NCBI GenBank assembly: GCA_004554085.1
Contig: SFNY01000026.1
Coordinates: forward strand, 31,753-95,752
DNA: 64,000 nucleotides
DNA from: Clostridiales bacterium
Lineage (GTDB): Bacteria; Bacillota; Clostridia; Christensenellales; Aristaeellaceae
Direction: 5' to 3'
In this document: positions 59,290 to 64,000 of the stretch, in pieces
Layout of the letters: each line of letters starts with the position of its first letter
Position numbering within the stretch: the first letter of the stretch is position 1
The notes under the pieces: generated by a model
What the model saw: the letters and a program-made list of their open reading frames with translations, nothing else
What the model was told of the DNA's origin: nothing
Database searches by the model: none
Program-made: the position numbers and the translations under genes

Positions 59290-59778
59290 CAGAATCGGCC
59301 TGCGGAACTCCTCCTCGATTTCTGCCCAGCGGGAGAGGAAGGCCGCGCTGTCCGGTTCATCCGCCAGAATCCGCACCGCGCGCACGCAGCCGCGCACGAA
59401 CTCCGGGTCCAGCCCCCGCACGCCGCCGCGGGTCAGCGGGCACATCGCCCGGGCGCGCGCGTCCATGCGCACCGTCCACCTGCCGTCCTTGCCCACGGCT
59501 GGGCACAGCGGAAAGATGCGGCAGAGGAAGGGCCGCTTGTCGCGCTCGCACATCGCCTTGCAGCGGATCATCTCAGCATCCATCCGGGGATCATGATCCA
59601 GCTCCATCCACTCCGCATCGCCGATCAGGTCTTTCTCACCCGGCAGCAGGTCCACGCCGCCCTGACCGTCGCCGTCGGGAAAGCAGCAGGCCGCGCCGCA
59701 GAGCGCGCCGCAATCGCTGCACAGCGGGGTTCTTTCGCCGATGGCCGCATAGGCCCGAAGTATCGTCTCTGACTGCAT
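59287..59778 (-). CDS. Cysteine-cluster protein (YkgJ-like), unknown function
   Basis: A 163-residue soluble protein with clustered cysteines: LCSDCGALCGAACC near residue 19-32 and RCKAMCERDKRPFLCRIFPLCP near 72-93, plus later cysteines. The C-x2-C...C-R-x-F-P-L-C-P arrangement is like the YkgJ family, proposed to bind zinc or iron. No enzyme activity is known. Start ATG at 59778 has GGAAGGG ten bases upstream; a promoter ends about 40 bases earlier. Transcribed alone, convergent with rlmI. Confidence 0.8.
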   Translation of the reverse strand: MQSETILRAYAAIGERTPLCSDCGALCGAACCFPDGDGQGGVDLLPGEKDLIGDAEWMELDHDPRMDAEMIRCKAMCERDKRPFLCRIFPLCPAVGKDGRWTVRMDARARAMCPLTRGGVRGLDPEFVRGCVRAVRILADEPDSAAFLSRWAEIEEEFRRPIL

Positions 59779-59816
59779 GCTGAAAAATCCCTTCCTTTTA
59801 TATATAGCGCTGGGAT

Positions 59817-59846
59817 ATGATAACATGATTCGCATCGATTTGTCAA
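59817..59846 (-). promoter_or_regulatory. Promoter of the cysteine-cluster gene
   Basis: Minus strand TTGACA (59841-59846), 18 bases, TATCAT (59817-59822). Confidence 0.68.
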
Positions 59847-59926
59847 ATGAAAGCCCAATTCGCGAAGGGCCTGCGCGCAGCGTTTTCCAACTTGTCGAAC
59901 AAAAGCCCGATTTGGAATCTGCACCC

Positions 59927-59955
59927 TTGACATTTCCTGGGAATTTGGGTATGCT
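59927..59955 (+). promoter_or_regulatory. Promoter of ruvC-ruvA
   Basis: TTGACA (59927-59932), 17 bases, TATGCT (59950-59955), 22 bases before the ATG. Confidence 0.75.
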
Positions 59956-59977
59956 TTTCGGGTATGGAGGATGACGC

Positions 59978-60472
59978 ATGAGAATTTTGGGAATCGATCC
60001 GGGGCTGGCCACGCTGGGCTACGGCGTGATCGAGGCCGACCGGGGAAAGTATAAGCTGATCCAGTACGGCACGATCACCACGCCGCCGCGCCAGCCGATG
60101 CCGTTGCGGCTGCGGGCCATCTCCCAGGGGGTGGGCCAGCTGATGGAGATCTATCATCCGGACGAGGTCGCCTTCGAGGAGTTGTTCTTTTCAAAGAACA
60201 TCACCACCGGCATGGCGGTGAGCGCGGCGCGGGGCGTGGCGCTGGTGGCCGTGGTGGAGCGAACGGAAAAAATTTACGAATACACGCCCATGCAGATCAA
60301 GCAGGCGGTGACTGGCTACGGCGGCGCGGACAAGCATCAGGTGCAGCACATGGTGAAGCTCCTGCTGCACATGGAGGAGATCGCCCGACCGGACGATGCG
60401 GCGGATGCCATCGCGGTGGCGCTGACCCACGCGAACTGCCAGCATGCCAAGGAGCTCTACAGAATCCAGTGA
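59978..60472 (+). CDS. ruvC: Holliday junction resolvase RuvC
   Basis: A 164-residue endonuclease that cuts Holliday junctions during recombination. The catalytic carboxylates are seen in ILGIDPGLATLGYGVI (Asp7), FEELFFSKN (Glu near 68) and the late RPDDAADAIAVALTH (two Asp near 139-142). It has the usual QIKQAVTGYGGADKHQVQHMV DNA-binding helix. GGAGG is seven bases before the ATG. ruvA follows after 15 bases. Note that ruvB is not downstream. Confidence 0.97.
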   Translation: MRILGIDPGLATLGYGVIEADRGKYKLIQYGTITTPPRQPMPLRLRAISQGVGQLMEIYHPDEVAFEELFFSKNITTGMAVSAARGVALVAVVERTEKIYEYTPMQIKQAVTGYGGADKHQVQHMVKLLLHMEEIARPDDAADAIAVALTHANCQHAKELYRIQ

Positions 60473-60487
60473 ATGGGAGGCGGACGG

Positions 60488-61084
60488 ATGTACGCACATA
60501 TTGAAGGAATCGTGGCGGAGAAGGATCAGGACAGCATCGTGCTGGACGCAAACGGCGTGGGGTATCTCTTGAACGTCAGCGGAGCTACGCTGTCGATGGC
60601 CCCGGCGGTGGGGGAGCGCATGAAGCTCTACTGCGTGCTGAACGTGCGGGAGGACGCGATGGAGCTCTACGGCTTCTACAGCCGAGAGGAAAAGAGGATG
60701 TACGAGCGCCTGCGCAGCGTATCCGGCGTGGGCAGCCGCACGGCGCTGCAAATCCTGTCGGCCATGAGCGTGCGGGATCTGTCCATTGCGCTGGTTTCCG
60801 GCGACGCGAACGCGCTCACCCGGGTGCCGGGCATCGGAAAAAAGACCGCCCAGCGCCTGGTGCTGGAGCTGAAGGACAAGGTGGACGACGCGCAGCTCAC
60901 CGGACAGGCGGCTTCGATCTCGCCCAAGGTCAATGCCAACGGGCCCGAGGCCGAGGCCATCGCGGCGCTGATCTCCCTGGGCTACTCCAATGCGGAGGCG
61001 GCCAAGGCGGTTTCGCAGGTGGCGGATCAGACCCAGGAGGCCGACAAGCTGATCTTCCTGGCCCTGAAGGGTCTGGGCGGCTGA
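60488..61084 (+). CDS. ruvA: Holliday junction branch migration protein RuvA
   Basis: A 198-residue DNA-binding subunit of the RuvAB helicase. The N-terminal OB fold (MYAHIEGIVAEKDQDSIVLDANGVGY) is followed by two helix-hairpin-helix motifs (SVSGVGSRTALQIL and RVPGIGKKTAQRLVLELKDK) and the C-terminal domain III that contacts RuvB (EAIAALISLGYSNAEAAKAV). ATG at 60488 with GGGAGG upstream. In many bacteria ruvB comes next; here a terminator and an orphan kinase gene follow. Confidence 0.97.
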   Translation: MYAHIEGIVAEKDQDSIVLDANGVGYLLNVSGATLSMAPAVGERMKLYCVLNVREDAMELYGFYSREEKRMYERLRSVSGVGSRTALQILSAMSVRDLSIALVSGDANALTRVPGIGKKTAQRLVLELKDKVDDAQLTGQAASISPKVNANGPEAEAIAALISLGYSNAEAAKAVSQVADQTQEADKLIFLALKGLGG

Positions 61085-61107
61085 GCAGAGCCATATATGA
61101 CATAACC

Positions 61108-61156
61108 CATCCCCTTTCGGCATAAAATTATTGTCAGAAAAGGGGATGTTCTTTTC
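61108..61156 (+). terminator. ruvA terminator
   Basis: Perfect 10 bp stem CATCCCCTTT (61108-61117) / AAAGGGGATG (61139-61148), large loop, then TTCTTTTC. Confidence 0.65.
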
Positions 61157-61217
61157 ACCGGGCAACTTCCCCTTTGCAACCTTGCAATTTCTGGCTGTGT
61201 TGAAGGGAGATGTCTGT

Positions 61218-61883
61218 ATGGATCTCAGGTCGATGGAATTTGCCCATGATATGAAGATGCCCATCCAGCTGATCTACAGCTGCGTGCAGCTGTTGGAGAT
61301 GGAGCTTGCGCCCAACGTCCGGGCGGAGGGCTATCTTCAGACGCTGATGCAGAGCGCAGGCCAGCTGCAGAGCATGGTGGAGCGCGCACTGGGGGACGGT
61401 ATGCAACAAGAGAGCAATCCGCTGCGATTGGAGCTGCGGGACGTGGTCGCAGAGGTGCGCGATATCTGCCGTCAGTGCGATCTGTTCGCGCAGGGAAAGG
61501 GAATCGAGATACATTTCTGCACCAATGTGCCGGAGCTGCGGATGCTGACGGATGTGGAGAAGCTGCGGCGCATGCTGCACAATCTGATCTCCAATGCGCT
61601 GCGCTTCACGCCCGAGGACGGGTACGTGGAGCTGGCCTGCGTCGCGTCGGCGGAGGAGGTGGAGCTTCGCGTGACCGACAGCGGCTGCGGCATTCCAACA
61701 GAGATGCAGGAACGCATCTTTGAAAACGGCGTGACCGACGGCGGTCACGGTTATGGCCTGGGCATCGTGCAGAGCTATGCAAGGCTGCTGGGCGGCGACA
61801 TTTCGGTGCAGTCCGCGCCGGGGAAGGGCAGCTGTTTCATTCTGCGCCTGCCTGTGATGCGCGCGCCGGAGCAGATCAACTGA
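61218..61883 (+). CDS. Soluble orphan histidine kinase
   Basis: A 221-residue protein with only a kinase core and no sensor or membrane domain. The dimerisation/phospho-acceptor helix is MEFAHDMKMPIQLIYSCVQLL (His near residue 9, H-D-M-K-M-P in place of H-E-L-K-T-P). The ATPase domain has MLHNLISNALRFTPEDG (N-box), VTDSGCGIP (G1), GYGLGIVQSYARLLGG (G2). No response regulator is adjacent. Position between ruvA and dipicolinate synthase genes hints at a sporulation phosphorelay role, which is speculation. Start ATG 61218 with AAGGGAGA upstream. Confidence 0.82.
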   Translation: MDLRSMEFAHDMKMPIQLIYSCVQLLEMELAPNVRAEGYLQTLMQSAGQLQSMVERALGDGMQQESNPLRLELRDVVAEVRDICRQCDLFAQGKGIEIHFCTNVPELRMLTDVEKLRRMLHNLISNALRFTPEDGYVELACVASAEEVELRVTDSGCGIPTEMQERIFENGVTDGGHGYGLGIVQSYARLLGGDISVQSAPGKGSCFILRLPVMRAPEQIN

Positions 61884-62140
61884 GGCAGGCTGGGCCTGCT
61901 GCAACATGCCTGTCGGCGTTTGAATCGAACGCACCTCTGCCCCCATAGATTCAAGGGGCAGGGGTGCTATGTTCTATTTCTATACATCGATCTCATCGAA
62001 CACGAAATTCAGTCCGGCAAGGATGGACTGAATTTCTTACTTCTGGTTTTTTGGGGGGAATTACTGCTCAGATTCTCTCCGCAACCCCGTAGGGCGGGAT
62101 GCCCACATCCCGCCGGCGGCGAGTCGCCGCAGGCACATAA
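61884..62140. repeat. Dispersed double-hairpin intergenic element (locus 6, most complete)
   Basis: Complete order of modules: GGCAGGCTGGGCCTGC, lead-in GCCTGTCGGCGTTTGAATCG, hairpin N (61931-61943 with 61955-61967, one G-U wobble, loop CATAGATTCAA), 36 bases, hairpin O (62004-62015 with 62025-62036, perfect, loop GGCAAGGAT), then TTTCTTACTTCTGG, the GTAGGGCGGGATGCCCACAT block and a GCGGCGAGTCGCCGC module. The only locus between codirectional genes. Confidence 0.88.
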
Positions 62141-62153
62141 ATTGAAGGGGCTG

Positions 62154-62194
62154 TCCCGAAACCGGGTGCGTGTTTTGAGACAGCCTCTCTTCCT
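62154..62194 (+). terminator. Hairpin upstream of spoVFA
   Basis: AGGGGCTGTC (about 62153-62162) pairs with GACAGCCTCT (62180-62189) with one wobble, then CTTCCT. Possibly a terminator isolating the sporulation genes. Confidence 0.45.
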
Positions 62195-62198
62195 GTGC

Positions 62199-62226
62199 AC
62201 ATCGCCCCATCCTTCCGCATAGGATT
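62199..62226 (+). promoter_or_regulatory. Candidate sigma-K promoter of spoVFAB
   Basis: AC (62199-62200), 17 bases, CATAGGATT (62218-62226), close to the sigma-K pattern AC-N16/17-CATAnnnTA. spoVF of Bacillus subtilis is sigma-K dependent, and the predicted start lies about 17 bases before the ATG. No sigma-A promoter is seen. Confidence 0.6.
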
Positions 62227-62249
62227 GCAAACGAGAGGTGGGAAGTGCG

Positions 62250-63068
62250 ATGCGATATGCAGTCATTGGCGGAGACGTGCGCTTTGCGCACCTGGTGAGC
62301 ATGCTCAACGAGAGCGAGCGCGAGGCGATGGGCTTCCTTCAGGAGCATGCCGGCGGCGAAAACCGGCCCCTGAAGGAATTGCGTGATTTCAGCGTGCTGA
62401 TCTCGAACTGGCCCCTGCGCTGGCCGCTGTCCGACATGGACACCAGCGAGGAAGAGATTCTGGAGAACATCGCCCCAGGCAGCATACTGCTGCTCTGCGG
62501 GCCGGGCTTTCCGAGGGAGAAGCGCTGGGATTTGCAGTACGTGAACCTCTGGGCGGACGAACGCTTGCTTCAGGAGAACGCCTACCTCACGGCGGAGGCC
62601 GCGGTGGCGGCGGCCATGCGGCGCAGTCGGATCTCTATGGCGGGCGCGCGCTGCGCGGTGGTGGGCTACGGCCGCATCGGGCGGTCGCTGACGGAGATTC
62701 TGCTGAACCAGGGCGCGGAGGTCACGGTGCTCTCCCGCACGCAGACCAAGCGCAGGGCTGCGCAGGAATCCGGCGCTCAGGCTGCGGATCTGACCGATGC
62801 AGCCCGGATTCTGCCGGACAGGCAGCTGATCTTCTCCACGCCCCCGGCGCAGGTGCTGGATGAAACGGCTCTCGCTGCGGTGGACGCGGGCGCGGAGCTG
62901 ATCGACCTGGCCAGCCCGCCCTATGGCTTCGACGTGGAGAGGGCGAAGGCGCTGGGGCTGAACGCCTGGCGGGAGCCGGGTCTGCCGGGTCGCTACTGTC
63001 CGCTGAGCGCGGCGCGGGTGCTCTACGGCGCGGTGATTCGCTGGGAGGAGGCGCAGACGAATGGATAG
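62250..63068 (+). CDS. spoVFA: Dipicolinate synthase subunit A
   Basis: A 272-residue NAD(P)-dependent enzyme subunit making dipicolinic acid from dihydrodipicolinate in the mother cell; dipicolinate with calcium dehydrates the spore core. The N-terminal domain begins MRYAVIGGDVRFAHLVSML, and the Rossmann domain has MAGARCAVVGYGRIGRSLTEILLNQGAEVTVLSRT. The ending ELIDLASPPYGFD...GRYCPLSAARVL is typical of DpaA. Start ATG 62250 follows GAGGTGGGAAG. Overlaps spoVFB by eight bases. Confidence 0.94.
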   Translation: MRYAVIGGDVRFAHLVSMLNESEREAMGFLQEHAGGENRPLKELRDFSVLISNWPLRWPLSDMDTSEEEILENIAPGSILLLCGPGFPREKRWDLQYVNLWADERLLQENAYLTAEAAVAAAMRRSRISMAGARCAVVGYGRIGRSLTEILLNQGAEVTVLSRTQTKRRAAQESGAQAADLTDAARILPDRQLIFSTPPAQVLDETALAAVDAGAELIDLASPPYGFDVERAKALGLNAWREPGLPGRYCPLSAARVLYGAVIRWEEAQTNG

Positions 63069-63657
63069 CATCAATCTCGGCGGCGTGCGCATCGGCTGCG
63101 CCATGACCGGCTCCTTCTGCACCTTCCGAGCGGCGTTCGATGCCTGGCGCGCGCTCAGGGCGACGGGCGCGGAGCTAATCCCCATCCTGTCCTTCAACGC
63201 GGGCAGTCTGGACAACCGCTTTTACACAGCGGCGGACGCGCGGCAAATTTTAACGGAGATTTGCGGGCGGGAAATCCTCGATTCCATCCCCGCTGTCGAG
63301 CCTATCGGGCCCAAAAAGCTGCTCGATCTGTTGATTGTTGCGCCGTGCACCGGAAATACGCTGGCCAAGATTGCCGCAGGCATCACCGATACCCCGGTTG
63401 CGCTGGCGGTGAAGTCCCATCTGCGCAACGCGCGCCCGGTGCTGCTGGCGATCTCCACCAACGATGCGCTCTCCGGCAGCGCCCAGAACATCGGGAAACT
63501 GATGAATTCCAGAAATATTTACTTCGTACCCTTCCGCCAGGACGATCCCATGGGCAAACCAAATTCTGCGGTCGCGCGCTTCGATCTGCTGCCCGAAAGC
63601 GCGAATCTTGCCCTTCAGGGGCGCCAAATCCAGCCGATTCTGCTCGAATCGGGCTGA
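63061..63657 (+). CDS. spoVFB: Dipicolinate synthase subunit B
   Basis: A 198-residue flavoprotein-like subunit partnering SpoVFA in dipicolinate synthesis. Family pattern: GVRIGCAMTGSFCTFRAAFDAW, LIPILSFNAG, KLLDLLIVAPCTGNTLAKIAAGITDTPVALAVKSHLRN (flavoprotein-type P-C-T-G-N loop), RPVLLAISTNDALS and KNIYFVPFRQDDP-like NIYFVPFRQDDP. ATG within the end of spoVFA, so translation is coupled. A hairpin terminator follows before the rRNA operon. Confidence 0.95.
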   Translation: MDSINLGGVRIGCAMTGSFCTFRAAFDAWRALRATGAELIPILSFNAGSLDNRFYTAADARQILTEICGREILDSIPAVEPIGPKKLLDLLIVAPCTGNTLAKIAAGITDTPVALAVKSHLRNARPVLLAISTNDALSGSAQNIGKLMNSRNIYFVPFRQDDPMGKPNSAVARFDLLPESANLALQGRQIQPILLESG

Positions 63658-63660
63658 AAA

Positions 63661-63692
63661 CCGTCGGATTTTGATGGAAAATCCGGTTTTGT
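63661..63692 (+). terminator. spoVFB terminator
   Basis: CGGATTTT (63665-63672) pairs with AAAATCCG (63678-63685) around GATGG, followed by GTTTTGTG. Confidence 0.75.
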
Positions 63693-63722
63693 GTTAAACG
63701 CAAAAAAAGTTGAAAAAAGGGG

Positions 63723-63751
63723 TTGACAAGTATATGGGACTTTGATATAAT
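63723..63751 (+). promoter_or_regulatory. Ribosomal RNA operon promoter
   Basis: TTGACA (63723-63728), 17 bases, TATAAT (63746-63751): perfect consensus, with an A/T-rich upstream element (AAAAAAAGTTGAAAAAAGG). About 180 bases of leader follow, including CCTTGAAAACGATACA near 63798, which resembles the Firmicute rRNA antitermination region. Confidence 0.9.
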
Positions 63752-63932
63752 CATCAACGTTGTCGCGAGAACAACGGTTCAAACGACAGCGACGATCCTT
63801 GAAAACGATACAGCGAAGTAAATCAAGATAAAGAACAGTCAGATTTCTGAGAGAGTAAACGCCTGATTTGCTGGAGAAGGTTGAGGGCTTTGGCGAGTCC
63901 AAGACCGGGAACGGTAAATGAGGAAAAGGATT

Positions 63933-64000
63933 GAACATCAGAGTTTGATCCTGGCTCAGGACGAACGCTGGCGGCGTGCTTAACACATGCAAGTCGAGCG
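63933..64000 (+). rRNA. rrs: 16S ribosomal RNA, 5' end (partial)
   Basis: The universal 5' region AGAGTTTGATCCTGGCTCAG lies at 63940-63959, followed by GACGAACGCTGGCGGCG and CACATGCAAGTCGAGCG. Mature start is placed seven bases before AGAGTTTG by analogy with E. coli. The gene continues beyond the window. Confidence 0.97.

Noticed and set aside
1160..62140. Insertion sequence explanation for the dispersed elements
   Set aside because: None of the six loci contains a transposase frame, and target-site duplications could not be identified by eye; a non-autonomous element remains possible.

Overview
The window comes from a GC-rich, endospore-forming member of the Bacillota (class Clostridia most likely). 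It carries spoIIR, sleB, ypeB and both dipicolinate synthase genes (spoVFA, spoVFB). Promoters fit the sigma-A consensus, usually with 17-base spacers, and ribosome binding sites are strong (GGAGG). The window ends in the first ~68 bases of a 16S rRNA gene. I cannot name the genus.

Layout. 1-8.4 kb: a partial polysaccharide deacetylase, a small membrane protein, an AraC regulator with a duplicated control region, a GNAT/HAD pair, a zinc-ribbon/peptidoglycan-binding membrane protein, a TSCPD protein and galM. 8.6-16.8 kb: gltX, a MATE exporter, a SIS isomerase paired with an unrecognised enzyme opposite a ROK regulator, a secreted SH3 protein and a frameshifted class II aldolase. 17-25.5 kb: rsuA, an RsmC-like methylase, a membrane protein, a giant RND transporter under a MarR regulator, a DUF554 protein and a deformylase-like protein. 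25.6-31.3 kb: metY behind a possible leader peptide, then an RbsABC-like sugar ABC operon. 31.5-42.2 kb: malic enzyme, then a YtfQ-YtfR-YtfT-YjfF-like sugar ABC system (ATPase disrupted) next to a second YtfQ-like lipoprotein, a YesM-like kinase and a YesN-like regulator. 42.3-45.3 kb: spoIIR, sleB, a disrupted ypeB and a mazF-like toxin gene. 45.5-52.2 kb: a patatin, a ferritin-like protein, two membrane proteins and a divergent glycosyltransferase/two-component operon. 52.2-59.8 kb: YibE/F, alkaline phosphatase, a second MATE exporter, GNAT, rluF, rlmI and a cysteine-cluster protein. 60-64 kb: ruvC-ruvA without ruvB, a soluble orphan histidine kinase, spoVFAB and the rRNA operon.

The most unusual structure is a family of dispersed intergenic elements made of hairpins with 11-13 bp stems. 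Two hairpins are usually separated by about 36-39 bases. Stem sequences differ from copy to copy yet remain paired, while the loops fall into two recurrent classes. Five of the six loci lie between convergent genes, so the elements look like composite terminators or REP-like repeats. One copy supplies the C-terminus of the malic enzyme.

Three genes are disrupted relative to their families: the aldolase by an apparent 1-base loss, ytfR and ypeB by apparent short internal deletions. Sequencing or assembly errors cannot be excluded from the sequence alone.
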